The position numbers and the translations under genes are program-made. A stretch of DNA of 64,000 nucleotides from a virus. Below the pieces are notes generated by a model. The model saw only the letters and a program-made list of their open reading frames with translations, did no database searches and was not told the origin of the DNA. Numbering within the stretch: the first letter of the stretch is position 1; every line of letters begins with the position of its first letter. The DNA is taken from IMG/VR virus record IMGVR_UViG_3300005527_000042, positions 62,001 through 126,000 of that record. One strand, 5' to 3'. Below are positions 9,115 through 17,886 of the stretch, piece after piece.

Positions 9115-9917
9115 TAAGAAAAATTATACACATATCTGATTTACACATCAGGACCTTTCAATTACATGACATGTATAAGAAACAATTCAAGATGGTAATT
9201 GACGATGCGATGAGAAGAGTGGAAGATTGTAATTACGATGAGATAAGAGTGGTCATTACTGGTGACATTGCTCATCAAAAAATTAATATCTCAAACGAAC
9301 AAATGATGCTCACATCTTGGTTCCTAACACAGTTACACGAAAACATCGGACCTGTTATAATAATACCAGGAAACCATGATTTTTTAGAAAATAATGTGAG
9401 TAGATTGGATAGTATTACCCCAATTGTTGAAATGTTGAATAATGAAAATGTCAAATATTTCAAAAACAGTGGGGTATATGAGGATGAGAACATTAATTGG
9501 GTGGTTTACTCTTTATATCAACACAATCAAAAACCCGATTTTGAAAAAGAGGATAATAAATTTTATGTTGGTTTATTTCATGGACCAATACAAGGTTTGT
9601 CCACTGATTTAGGGTTCGAGTTTGAAAATGCCTACTCACCATTAAACTTTGTTGGTTTGGATTTATTACTTTGTGGTGATATCCATAAAAGACAAATGTT
9701 TGACTTACCCAACGGAGGTAAAGCTATCATGATTGGTTCTCTGATTCAACAAAATTTTGGTGAGACAGTTAATTATCACGGATACGGTGTTTATGACGTG
9801 GTAAACGATGAATACCATACTTATGATATAGAGAATGAACAACCTTTTCTACATTTCTCCATATCTGACATATTAGATATTGACAATGAATCAGAAAAAC
9901 TACTTAATATTAGATAA
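9111..9917 (+). CDS. SbcD/Mre11-type recombination nuclease (T4 gp47-like)
   Basis: This 268-residue calcineurin-fold enzyme has all phosphoesterase motifs in order: ISDLHIR, VITGDIAH, IIPGNHDF, GLFHGP and LLCGDIHKRQ. With the SbcC-like ATPase encoded at 11305-13671 it would form the gp46/gp47 complex that resects DNA ends for recombination-dependent replication. It lacks the long C-terminal extension of bacterial SbcD, like T4 gp47. Three small genes now separate it from its partner. Confidence 0.9.
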   Translation: MIRKIIHISDLHIRTFQLHDMYKKQFKMVIDDAMRRVEDCNYDEIRVVITGDIAHQKINISNEQMMLTSWFLTQLHENIGPVIIIPGNHDFLENNVSRLDSITPIVEMLNNENVKYFKNSGVYEDENINWVVYSLYQHNQKPDFEKEDNKFYVGLFHGPIQGLSTDLGFEFENAYSPLNFVGLDLLLCGDIHKRQMFDLPNGGKAIMIGSLIQQNFGETVNYHGYGVYDVVNDEYHTYDIENEQPFLHFSISDILDIDNESEKLLNIR

Positions 9918-10401
9918 TGAATTCATAAAGTATTGTGAATTAAACAAAATTGAGAATCCTCAAGAATTTGCGGAACAAGTTTTTAAAAAAGGTTTCAATA
10001 TTGTAAAGTACGGTGAAGTACCATTTGGATTTTCATCTGGTGAAAAGATAGTAGAGAAGGAAGTAATCAAAGAAATTATTAAAGAGATTCCCGTAGATAG
10101 GATAATTGAAAAACCAATTGAAATTATTCGAGAAGTTATTAAAGAGGTACCTGTTGAAGTTATTAAAGAGGTACCGGTGGAGATAAAAGGGGATACTCAG
10201 ATTGTAGTAAGAGAGGTTATAAAAGAAGTCCCAATTGAAAAGATTATTGAGGTAAAAAATGACGAAGAATTAAACACTTTAAAAGTTGAAAATGAGAAAT
10301 TAAAGTCTGAATTGGAAAGTCTAACAAAATCATTAGAGGGTCTCGGCAGAAAGGGTAAATTTATGAAGGACAGTAACCTCTCATCTTTATATGGTGAATA
10401 A
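9886..10401 (+). CDS. Repeat-rich coiled-coil protein
   Basis: This 171-residue protein has a globular N-terminus (residues 1-50), then a run of EVIKEVPVE-type repeats (about residues 55-125), then a coiled-coil segment and a short basic tail. The ATG at 9886 is preferred over an upstream TTG, and the gene overlaps the gp47-like gene by 32 nt. The repeats alternate charged and Val/Pro residues and probably form an extended rod. No family was recognised; a scaffold or adaptor beside the recombination genes is only a guess. Confidence 0.6.
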   Translation: MNQKNYLILDNEFIKYCELNKIENPQEFAEQVFKKGFNIVKYGEVPFGFSSGEKIVEKEVIKEIIKEIPVDRIIEKPIEIIREVIKEVPVEVIKEVPVEIKGDTQIVVREVIKEVPIEKIIEVKNDEELNTLKVENEKLKSELESLTKSLEGLGRKGKFMKDSNLSSLYGE

Positions 10402-10424
10402 TTTTTTTATTGATTTTTTTTTCA

Positions 10425-10432
10425 TATATTTT
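10425..10432 (+). promoter_or_regulatory. TATATTTT -7-like box
   Basis: TTTCATATATTTTATAAA matches the shared core of the upstream motif family seen before small operons here, but no TTTG lies at the -33 position. It would drive the gene at 10450. Confidence 0.4.
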
Positions 10433-10449
10433 ATAAAATACATTCAAAC

Positions 10450-10794
10450 ATGACAAACATTTTTATTTGGATTATGGCAGCATATGGAATGAGCACTATA
10501 ATCGTTTACGGTTCTATTTTTGACTCTGTAAGAGATTCCATACATAATTGGGCCAAAAATGAATACGCTCCTTTACAAGGAGTTGGAAATTTTATTTCAG
10601 GATTGATTAGTTGTATGTTATGTACATCAACATGGGTTGGATTCTTCTTTTCAATCTGTCTCGGGGGAATGACAACTCATTTTGGTATTCATTGGTTACC
10701 ATCTATTTTCTTTGACGGTATGTTTACCGCGGGAAGTGTATGGGCTATAAATGGAATAGTTGAATTCTTTGAAGAAAGTAGATTCAATAAATAA
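10450..10794 (+). CDS. Small integral membrane protein with CxxC
   Basis: This 114-residue protein has hydrophobic segments at about residues 3-22, 45-70 and 80-102. A conserved-looking CMLCTSTWVGFFF motif lies at the second one, similar to small phage and bacterial membrane proteins of unknown function. The gene has its own -7-like box. Role unknown. Confidence 0.6.
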   Translation: MTNIFIWIMAAYGMSTIIVYGSIFDSVRDSIHNWAKNEYAPLQGVGNFISGLISCMLCTSTWVGFFFSICLGGMTTHFGIHWLPSIFFDGMFTAGSVWAINGIVEFFEESRFNK

Positions 10795-10822
10795 ACCCTG
10801 ACGGGATGTTCAAAAATTTTAA

Positions 10823-11329
10823 ATGGGTTACATAAAAAGAAGTTTTGATGACACTGAAGTAAGAAATTTTGCTAAAATTTTCATTAAAGAAGTTTTTAAC
10901 ATTTTGTTCGAGTCACATCCTAATTCAAAAGCAATTGATTTAATTTGTGTTGACGATAATTCATTTGGTGTGGAGTTGGAAAGAGGGGGTTGGATTGGTG
11001 ATTTTTGGGAGAATGAATATTCCTTGATTAGTGGTTATGATTTTAGGACTGTTAATATTCCAATACGGAAGGTAAAGTATTGGTACGATAAAGTAGGTGA
11101 TACTATAACCCCAAACAAAAATAAGCATTGGTTTATTAGAACAAACAGAGATTTTACTCAAGTTATATTAATAAAACCAACCACAATTAAGAATAAAGAC
11201 AAAATACTTTTCACAGAATTCAAACCAAACAATAGTGAAGAGATAGAAAAATGGATGTCATTTAAAAAAGAACACGTTCAAACCTATAACTTAAAGAAGA
11301 ACAAATGGACACTACAAAGAAAGAAGTAA
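10823..11329 (+). CDS. Conserved hypothetical protein
   Basis: A 168-residue soluble protein, mixed alpha/beta, with aromatic motifs (GGWIGDFWENEY) and a basic C-terminus ending NKWTLQRKK. It overlaps the SbcC-like gene by 25 nt, implying co-translation with the recombination ATPase. No recognised domain. Confidence 0.6.
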   Translation: MGYIKRSFDDTEVRNFAKIFIKEVFNILFESHPNSKAIDLICVDDNSFGVELERGGWIGDFWENEYSLISGYDFRTVNIPIRKVKYWYDKVGDTITPNKNKHWFIRTNRDFTQVILIKPTTIKNKDKILFTEFKPNNSEEIEKWMSFKKEHVQTYNLKKNKWTLQRKK

Positions 11330-13671
11330 CCAATCTTAAAAATCCCTACATTAAAGTTACATGGCAGGATACACATGAGAACTTCACCTCTGAAAAACTC
11401 AATAGAGTTAAATCATATTTTCAAAAGAAATACAACACAAAGTACGTTCAAATTATAACTAAAGTTATATCCAATGATGACCAAACAAAATTAGCGTCAT
11501 TAGACATAACAGAAAATATTTCTGATTTTCAGTACCAAAAAACTTTGATGAAAGATTTCGTTGAGGAGAATGAAATCAATATATCATTAGAAAGACTTAA
11601 TAATCTTGACAATAAAGTAAATGAAGAATTCATCCGTAAAAACGGTGATAGAATCAAATACACTAAATGGTATATCAAAAAGGTTGAATTTTCAAATTTC
11701 CTGTCCTATGGGGGAAACAATGAGATTGATTTTACCATATTACCCGGCATCACAGTTGTAGAATCTACACCCAAAAATTTTGGTGGTAAGTCAACTGCAA
11801 CAGTTGATTTAATGATGTTTTTATTTTTTAATAAAACCACAAAAACTAAAACCAATTCAGAAATTTTCAATAGGTTCAGTAACAATGACGAAGTAAAAGT
11901 TAAGGGATACATAACCATAGACAATGAGGACTACATTATTGAGAGAATAAGCTCACGTAAGAAAACAAAAAGTGGTGATTATACCGTCACAAATAAATTG
12001 GATTTTTATAAAAAAAATCAAGATGGTACGATTGAAAATTTAACAGGTGAACAACGTAGAGAAACTGAAGATTTTATAACAAAGGCAATCGGCACAGAGG
12101 AAGATTTTCTATCAACAATATTAACAACTGGAAATAATTTAGAAGAACTCATTGAATCAAAACCTACTGCAAGAGGTTTAATACTTACAAAGTTTTTAGG
12201 TTTAGAAATTCTTAAAGAAAAAGAAGAAATCTGTAAAACAATTCAAAGTGAATGGAGTAAAAAATTGATTTCCAATAATCATAATATGAATGATTTGGAA
12301 ACAGAGATTACTTCTTTTCAAGAAGGTATCGATGAAAACAAATCAGAAATATCTAGATTAGAAATTGAAACAACAAAAACTCAGTCAACCTTAAAAAATG
12401 CGGAAAATAAAAGAGATGATTTGTTGTCAAAAAGAAACACAGATATTGACCAAGATTTAATTCGTACCAATACAAGTCAAATAAAGGTTGATATTAGTAA
12501 TTTGGAAAAACAAAAACAAGTTTCAATTACTAACGCCGATTCTGTTAATGTAAAAGAACCTTCACAGTTTTATCTTGAGGAAAATCATTTGTTACTAAAA
12601 GATGAAATGAATGGAATAGTTGTGGAAGGTAGAGTAAATGCTGACTCCATTAAACGAAACGAAGAACTAATAAAACAATTAGAGGAAGGACAAATATGTC
12701 CGACCTGTAAAAGAGCATTAGCTGAGGTTGACCACACTGATGAAATAAATAAATTAAAAGAATTGGTCGAATCAATTAGGAAAATTCAAACAGATAATCG
12801 TAAGAAGTATGATGAATTAACTGAAAAGGAAAAGGTCTTTATTGATTTGAAAAAAGAGTACGATGGGTACGAAAAAAACAAAATTAAAAAGACAAGGTAT
12901 GAGTTGGAGGTCGAGCAGAAAAAAATAGAAATTGAAAAGTTACAAACAAAACTTGATAACTATGACCGCAACAAACAAAAGTTAGAAGAGAATCAAAGAA
13001 TAGATGCTGAAATTGTGGGTTTAAAGTCTCAAATTGAAACCCTCAATGCAAATCTAAGAAGTTATGGCACTACTATTGAAAGATTAAAAAATCAGAATCA
13101 AACTTTAACTGAAAAAATTGAAACTAATAAGGATTTAATTAGAAAGATAAAAGTTGAAAATGAAACTCAATCTATCTTCAAGGTTTACCTAACCGTTTTC
13201 GGTAAGAATGGAATCTCAAAGGTTATTTTAAAAAATATGGTCCCACTAATTAACCAAGAGTTGTACAGACTTTTAGTTGATAGTTGTCACTTTATTTTAG
13301 AATTGAACATCAACGAGAGAAACGAGGTTGAATTTATAATGATTGATACTGAAACTAGAGTAGTAAAACCACTCGTTAGTGGTTCGGGTTATGAAAGAAC
13401 TATTTCATCACTTGCCCTTCGAAGCGTATTAACCAAGATATCGTCATTACCCAAACCAAATATTGTTGTAATGGATGAAGTATTTGGTAAAATTGCGGAT
13501 GAGAATTTGGAAATGGTGGGAGAGTTCTTCAAAAAAATTAAAGATTATTTTGAACACATATTTGTTATTTCCCATAACCCATTAATTAGAAACTGGTCGG
13601 ACAATTTGGTTATGGTCAAAAAAGATAACAACATTAGTTCAATTGATTTTATCACACCAAAAATTTCTTAA
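11305..13671 (+). CDS. SbcC/Rad50-type recombination ATPase (T4 gp46-like)
   Basis: This 788-residue SMC-like ATPase has a divergent P-loop (NFGGKSTATV) near residues 155-165, two long coiled-coil arms and a zinc hook CPTC at residues 465-468. The C-terminal lobe has an SGSGYERT signature and the Walker B segment IVVMDEVFGK. It is the partner of the gp47-like nuclease at 9111-9917. An N-terminal extension of about 125 residues precedes the ATPase head, longer than in T4 gp46, and may bind another factor. Confidence 0.9.
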   Translation: MDTTKKEVTNLKNPYIKVTWQDTHENFTSEKLNRVKSYFQKKYNTKYVQIITKVISNDDQTKLASLDITENISDFQYQKTLMKDFVEENEINISLERLNNLDNKVNEEFIRKNGDRIKYTKWYIKKVEFSNFLSYGGNNEIDFTILPGITVVESTPKNFGGKSTATVDLMMFLFFNKTTKTKTNSEIFNRFSNNDEVKVKGYITIDNEDYIIERISSRKKTKSGDYTVTNKLDFYKKNQDGTIENLTGEQRRETEDFITKAIGTEEDFLSTILTTGNNLEELIESKPTARGLILTKFLGLEILKEKEEICKTIQSEWSKKLISNNHNMNDLETEITSFQEGIDENKSEISRLEIETTKTQSTLKNAENKRDDLLSKRNTDIDQDLIRTNTSQIKVDISNLEKQKQVSITNADSVNVKEPSQFYLEENHLLLKDEMNGIVVEGRVNADSIKRNEELIKQLEEGQICPTCKRALAEVDHTDEINKLKELVESIRKIQTDNRKKYDELTEKEKVFIDLKKEYDGYEKNKIKKTRYELEVEQKKIEIEKLQTKLDNYDRNKQKLEENQRIDAEIVGLKSQIETLNANLRSYGTTIERLKNQNQTLTEKIETNKDLIRKIKVENETQSIFKVYLTVFGKNGISKVILKNMVPLINQELYRLLVDSCHFILELNINERNEVEFIMIDTETRVVKPLVSGSGYERTISSLALRSVLTKISSLPKPNIVVMDEVFGKIADENLEMVGEFFKKIKDYFEHIFVISHNPLIRNWSDNLVMVKKDNNISSIDFITPKIS

Positions 13672-13710
13672 TATCACTTTTTTTTCTTAGATTTAAAAAA
13701 AATAATTCAC

Positions 13711-14385
13711 ATGAACAGTAAACTATATAAAGACTTCGGACTATTCGCTAAGGACAAAGGGATTAGCGGTTTAAATTTACATCACTACAACAAACAAGTT
13801 GAAGACAGTTTAACTCCATACATATTGGAAGAGAGACAAATGAACGTAACCGTGATGGATGTATTCTCACGATTGATGATGGAAAGAATCATATGGGTTG
13901 CGGGTGTTGTAAACGATAACATGTCGACAGTGGTTCAAGCTCAACTTATGTTTTTAGACAGTATCGATAATACTGATATCACAATGCACATTGATAGTCC
14001 TGGTGGTTCTGTAAAAAGTGGATTATCAATGGTGGATGTAATGGATTATATCAACTCGGATATTCGTACAATCAACACTGGAATGGCAGCATCTATGGGT
14101 TCGGTTTTACTTGGTGCGGGTACAAAAGGTAAGAGATGTTCACTAAGATTCAGTAGAACAATGTTACATCAGTCTTCAGGAGGTTTTGAAGGTAATATTC
14201 AGGATGCTAAGATTAATATGAAAGAATGGGAAAAATTAAATAAAATTCTATTTGACCTATTGGGTGAATATTGTAACAAACCATCCGAAGTTGTCATGGA
14301 GGATGCGTCGAGAGATTTGTGGTTATCATCAGAAGATGCGTTGAGTTATGGCATTATCGATGAGATAATTAGAAAGAAAAAATAA
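13711..14385 (+). CDS. clpP: ClpP-like serine protease
   Basis: This 224-residue S14-family protein has the catalytic triad in the expected order: Ser128 in GMAASMGS, His153 in TMLHQ and Asp202 in ASRDLWLS. It also has the oxyanion-region motif IDSPGGSV. ClpP forms a 14-mer chamber that degrades proteins passed to it by a ClpX/A-type unfoldase; none is visible here. In phages such proteins either join host Clp ATPases or act in head maturation. The flanking genes are recombination and membrane genes rather than capsid genes, which mildly favours the first role. Confidence 0.9.
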   Translation: MNSKLYKDFGLFAKDKGISGLNLHHYNKQVEDSLTPYILEERQMNVTVMDVFSRLMMERIIWVAGVVNDNMSTVVQAQLMFLDSIDNTDITMHIDSPGGSVKSGLSMVDVMDYINSDIRTINTGMAASMGSVLLGAGTKGKRCSLRFSRTMLHQSSGGFEGNIQDAKINMKEWEKLNKILFDLLGEYCNKPSEVVMEDASRDLWLSSEDALSYGIIDEIIRKKK

Positions 14386-14395
14386 TTATTATTAA

Positions 14396-14403
14396 TATTT
14401 ATA
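14396..14403 (+). promoter_or_regulatory. TATTTATA element, candidate late promoter
   Basis: TATTTATA ends 4 nt before the ATG at 14408, fitting the recurrent upstream element of structural and late-type genes in this window. Confidence 0.35.
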
Positions 14404-14407
14404 TCAT

Positions 14408-14800
14408 ATGGACGAAAGACTTTTAAACGCAAAAGAAAATACAAATAAAATTGCAGGTTTTCTTGCAAAGAACTATAAAACCGTTTTAATGGTTGTGTTC
14501 GGGTTGTTCGTTCTGTATTGGATGATTTTCATTTTAACACCTCGAGTGGGTATGTCACCTGAAGATAAGGCGAAGATTGATTCTTTGAATGTTGTAATTA
14601 ATAACATGTATAAAGAACAAGAAATGTTAGACGATAAAATCGACAACATCAATAAAGAAATTGGAGAAGTTGATAATAGTATCGATAAAATTAAAAATCA
14701 AAAAACAATAGTAAAGGAAGTATATCATGAAAAAATTAATCGTGTTTCTAATTTTACTGAGCCAGAGCTTGATAGCTTTTTCTCAGACAGATACAAATAA
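14408..14800 (+). CDS. Membrane-anchored coiled-coil protein, possible inner spanin
   Basis: This 130-residue protein has a short cytoplasmic N-terminus, one transmembrane helix (about residues 27-48) and a C-terminal coiled coil rich in Lys, Glu, Asp and Asn. That is the layout of phage inner-membrane spanins, which disrupt the outer membrane at lysis. The downstream gene starts inside its last 74 nt, like Rz/Rz1 overlaps. It equally fits other bitopic phage proteins, so the spanin call is tentative. Confidence 0.45.
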   Translation: MDERLLNAKENTNKIAGFLAKNYKTVLMVVFGLFVLYWMIFILTPRVGMSPEDKAKIDSLNVVINNMYKEQEMLDDKIDNINKEIGEVDNSIDKIKNQKTIVKEVYHEKINRVSNFTEPELDSFFSDRYK

Positions 14801-15155
14801 TAAAAATCGAACCCCCGAACCAGTAAAATGTTTACCGGTTTCTACATTTAAGTCAATTGCTAAAGACTTATTAAGAGGTGATTCTGCGATTGCTGAATTG
14901 AAATTATCAAATGAACAAATCACAAAATTAGAGGAAAAGGTTTCACTGAAAGATAGTGTAATTGTTACCATGCAGAAGAAAGAGGAAAATTATTTAACAA
15001 TAATTAAATCTCAAGACGAAAAATATCAAATTTTAGAAAATCACACAAAAAATTTAGAATTACAGTTGAAGAAAGAAAAGGTGAAAAATAAGTTCAAAAC
15101 CATCGTTGGGGGTGGACTTATTGCAATTTTATCCGTATTTTTAATCGTACAGTAA
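14727..15155 (+). CDS. Exported coiled-coil protein with C-terminal membrane helix, possible spanin partner
   Basis: This 142-residue protein has a clear signal peptide (residues 1-19, ending before SQTDTN), a coiled coil at about residues 55-118 and a C-terminal hydrophobic helix (GGGLIAILSVFLIV). No lipobox Cys follows the signal, so it is not a classical outer-membrane spanin lipoprotein. It overlaps the preceding gene by 74 nt in another frame. The pair would span the periplasm; a lysis role is an inference. Confidence 0.5.
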   Translation: MKKLIVFLILLSQSLIAFSQTDTNNKNRTPEPVKCLPVSTFKSIAKDLLRGDSAIAELKLSNEQITKLEEKVSLKDSVIVTMQKKEENYLTIIKSQDEKYQILENHTKNLELQLKKEKVKNKFKTIVGGGLIAILSVFLIVQ

Positions 15156-15164
15156 TTTATTTGA

Positions 15165-15626
15165 ATGAAGACATATCTTTTATTTTTATTCGCGAATTTC
15201 GAAGACCACGAAGACATTGAATTTTTTTGTTTGGAAGTTCTTGGAGTTAGTCCAAAAATTGCCAAGGTTAGGTTTGTTATTGAAGATACGTCTAAAAGTA
15301 TAATAGTTATATTTGAATCCGAATCAAATAGAAAAGAGCTCTCTGAAGAACTTCACAATATTATTTCTATGGAGGATGTGAAATTTTACTTCCTCTTCGA
15401 AAGAGAAAGTATATATAGTGCCAATTTACCTATACAGATGAAGGACTTTATGTTTAAGCCAAGTGAAGAATATAGTTCATTAAGGTTAGAATATAATAAA
15501 AAAGAAAACACCGAGAACCCTAACGAAACAATGGACCTTGATAATATTTTAGAGAAAATTGAACAGGAGGGGATAGACAGTTTGACTCCTGACGAAAAAA
15601 AATTCTTGGATGGCTTCCAAAATTGA
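15165..15626 (+). CDS. Hypothetical protein
   Basis: This 153-residue protein has an N-terminal alpha/beta region and a separate C-terminal helix pair (ILEKIEQEGIDSLTPDEKKFLD). That ending resembles a tail found on many Bacteroidetes proteins and supports host taxonomy. Function unknown. It starts 10 nt after the preceding gene. Confidence 0.55.
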   Translation: MKTYLLFLFANFEDHEDIEFFCLEVLGVSPKIAKVRFVIEDTSKSIIVIFESESNRKELSEELHNIISMEDVKFYFLFERESIYSANLPIQMKDFMFKPSEEYSSLRLEYNKKENTENPNETMDLDNILEKIEQEGIDSLTPDEKKFLDGFQN

Positions 15627-15670
15627 TTTTTTTTACATATTTTTACCCATGAACCACAAACCGAACATTC

Positions 15671-16483
15671 ATGGCCAAAACATTACTAATCAACACTGAA
15701 GAAATTCAGAACTACATCAAAGACATCCGAAAGATTAAGGTAATTACTCACCAAAGACAGGATGAAGTCTTCGAACTCTTAAAAAATAAAGACCTACCTA
15801 AGAAGGAAAGAGTCGATTTGTTAAACGAACTCGTAGTGGGTAATCTACGTTTTGTAATCACCGTCGCTAAATCATATCAAAACAATGGTATGGATTTAAT
15901 TGATTTAATATCCGAAGGTAATATCGGTCTCATACGAGCCGCCGAAAGATTTGACCCTAACAGTGGTTACAAATTTATTTCATATGCTGTTTGGTGGATT
16001 AAACAATCTATTATGGCTTCTCTAAACGAGAATTCAAGGATGATAAGACTGCCGTCAAACATTATTCAGGAAAATCAAAAAAGAAAGAAAAATGAACAGT
16101 TAAATGTTGATGACCCTTTCTTTATCAATTATGAAGATAATGGGGCAGAAATAGTACTACCTCATTGTGTAAACTTGAATGATGAAATAAATGAAGAGGG
16201 AGACCAATTAATCGATACCATCATTAATGTCAACGCTGATAACCCTGAAGACATTTTAAATACGTCTGAAGAAATTAAAAAAAGAGTTTCTCAAATGCTT
16301 TCAATCCTTGACGATAGAGAAAAGGTCATTATTGAAAAGTCTTATGGGTTGAACGGTATTGAAATGAATTTAGAAGACTTGGGTGATGAATTCGGATGCA
16401 CTAAAGAACGTATTAGACAACTACGTGATAAAGCACTAAAGAAACTTCGTAACGACAGTTATGGATTATTAAACTATTTATAA
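15671..16483 (+). CDS. Phage sigma-70 family RNA polymerase sigma factor
   Basis: This 270-residue protein has region 2 (about residues 50-130: GNLRFVITVAKSY, ISEGNIGLIRAAERFD, FISYAVWWIKQSI), a shortened region 3 and region 4 (ILDDREKVIIEKSYGL, then the helix-turn-helix GDEFGCTKERIRQLRDKALKKLR). It lacks region 1.1, as in alternative or phage sigma factors. It probably redirects the host polymerase to phage genes, and the TATTTAT elements here are candidate targets. A CATATTTTTACC promoter-like box precedes the start. Confidence 0.9.
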   Translation: MAKTLLINTEEIQNYIKDIRKIKVITHQRQDEVFELLKNKDLPKKERVDLLNELVVGNLRFVITVAKSYQNNGMDLIDLISEGNIGLIRAAERFDPNSGYKFISYAVWWIKQSIMASLNENSRMIRLPSNIIQENQKRKKNEQLNVDDPFFINYEDNGAEIVLPHCVNLNDEINEEGDQLIDTIINVNADNPEDILNTSEEIKKRVSQMLSILDDREKVIIEKSYGLNGIEMNLEDLGDEFGCTKERIRQLRDKALKKLRNDSYGLLNYL

Positions 16484-16492
16484 ATAAAAAAC

Positions 16493-16780
16493 ATGAAAAA
16501 TTTTATTCAAAAAAATTTCACAATAATCGTTTTGGTTGTTGCACTTTTAGGATTTTTTAAAAGTTGTGGCGACGGAAGAGAACTCTCTAAAATGAGAAAG
16601 GAAATTGAGTCAATTAAAGATTCTACCTACACCAAAGAAGAATTGGATGTTAGGTTAAGAATTGAAGGATTGAAATCAGAAAAAAGAATGATTCAAGCAA
16701 CTGATAGAAAAATTTTAGATGTAAACCGTCAAACTGAAATTGATAATGAAATAAGCAAGTTGGAAAATAGTGTTAAATGA
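16493..16780 (+). CDS. Small membrane-anchored coiled-coil protein, possible lipoprotein
   Basis: This 95-residue protein starts with a hydrophobic segment ending FFKSCGDG, where Cys25 could serve as a lipobox cysteine, followed by a charged coiled coil. Its stop overlaps the ATG of the next membrane protein (ATGA), so the two are probably translated together. Function unknown. Confidence 0.55.
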   Translation: MKNFIQKNFTIIVLVVALLGFFKSCGDGRELSKMRKEIESIKDSTYTKEELDVRLRIEGLKSEKRMIQATDRKILDVNRQTEIDNEISKLENSVK

Positions 16781-17886
16781 AAAATTGGATTAATAAAAAT
16801 TATAAAACATTAATAGTATCTGCGTTTTTAATACCAATTATAACTGTTGCGTTGGTTTCAATATCACACGTAACTAAATGGTACGGAATTTCAAACCCAA
16901 TTAGTTGGGCTATCTATTTATCAATAGGTATCGAAATTGCCGCATTATCTGCGTTGGCTGCAATATCAGCTGATATGGGTAGAAAAGTATATTTCCCATT
17001 TGGTATTGTAACCCTCATTCAATTTATTGGTAATATTTATTTCGCCTATTCATATATTGATATTACGAGTCAAGCATTTATTTCTTGGGTTGAGTTAGTT
17101 TCACCACTTTTAGAATATATTGGTGTTGACCCTACAGACATGATTGGTCACAAAAGATTTTTAGCGTTTTTCGCTGGAGGTATGTTACCAATCATTTCAC
17201 TTTCTTTTCTACATATGTTAGTTAAGTTTACTCAGAGTGAGAAAAATACTGTAGAGGTTGAACAACCAGTGGTAAAAGACGCTCCTGAACCCGTTGGTGA
17301 AGAAACACCGGTGGTAGATGCTAAAGACATTGTTGGTGAAGTCTCTCGAGTTAGAATCTCTCAAGAAGATTTAGATATTTTAGAAAAATTACTTAACAAA
17401 ACCCCCCAACCAAAAGATGTTGAAACTCCTGAGGAAGAAGAGGATAATGACTCATCAGATGTTTTTTTAATTGAGGACCATTTAATTAAAGAAGAACCGG
17501 TGGTTGTTAAAGAAACAACTATTACTCCTGAACCAATTGTTGAAGAACAACCTGTAATAGTTGAAGAACCAATTGTCACACCTGAACCAACTATTGCACC
17601 TGAACCAATTGTTGAAGAACAACCGATAGTAATTGAAGAAACAACTATTACTCCTGAACCAATTGTTGAAGAACAACCTGTAATAGTTGAAGAACAACCG
17701 ATAGTAATTGAAGAACCAATTGTTGAAGAACAACCTGTAATAGTTGAAGAACAACCGATAGTAATTGAAGAACCAATTGTTACACCTGAACCGATTGTTG
17801 AGGAAATAATTGAAACACCTGAACCGATTGTTGAGGAACCAATACAAGATGAACAACTTCCCATTGAGGAAGAAAAAAAAAATTAG
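16777..17886 (+). CDS. Multi-pass membrane protein with EPIVEEQPVIVE repeats
   Basis: This 369-residue protein has about four transmembrane segments in residues 10-150. A cytoplasmic or periplasmic tail follows (residues 160-369) dominated by repeats of EPIVEEQPVIVEE type, acidic and Pro/Val-rich. Transmembrane content places it in the inner membrane; the tail is probably an extended rod or docking arm. The frame closes at TAG 17884-17886 directly after ten As. The -1 frame remains open for 50 more codons, so a longer product is possible. No known family was recognised. Confidence 0.6.
   Translation: MKNWINKNYKTLIVSAFLIPIITVALVSISHVTKWYGISNPISWAIYLSIGIEIAALSALAAISADMGRKVYFPFGIVTLIQFIGNIYFAYSYIDITSQAFISWVELVSPLLEYIGVDPTDMIGHKRFLAFFAGGMLPIISLSFLHMLVKFTQSEKNTVEVEQPVVKDAPEPVGEETPVVDAKDIVGEVSRVRISQEDLDILEKLLNKTPQPKDVETPEEEEDNDSSDVFLIEDHLIKEEPVVVKETTITPEPIVEEQPVIVEEPIVTPEPTIAPEPIVEEQPIVIEETTITPEPIVEEQPVIVEEQPIVIEEPIVEEQPVIVEEQPIVIEEPIVTPEPIVEEIIETPEPIVEEPIQDEQLPIEEEKKN
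17520..17830 (+). repeat. In-frame tandem repeats coding EPIVEEQPVIVE
   Basis: Units such as CCAATTGTTGAAGAACAACC and ATAGTTGAAGAAC recur many times with little silent variation, all within the tail of the 16777-17886 protein. They are protein-coding repeats; near-identity at the DNA level implies recent duplication. Confidence 0.8.

Noticed and set aside
17520-17830. Possible CRISPR array from regular repeats
   Set aside because: Repeats are in frame, of variable unit length, contiguous without unique spacers, and encode a coherent protein tail; no cas genes lie nearby.
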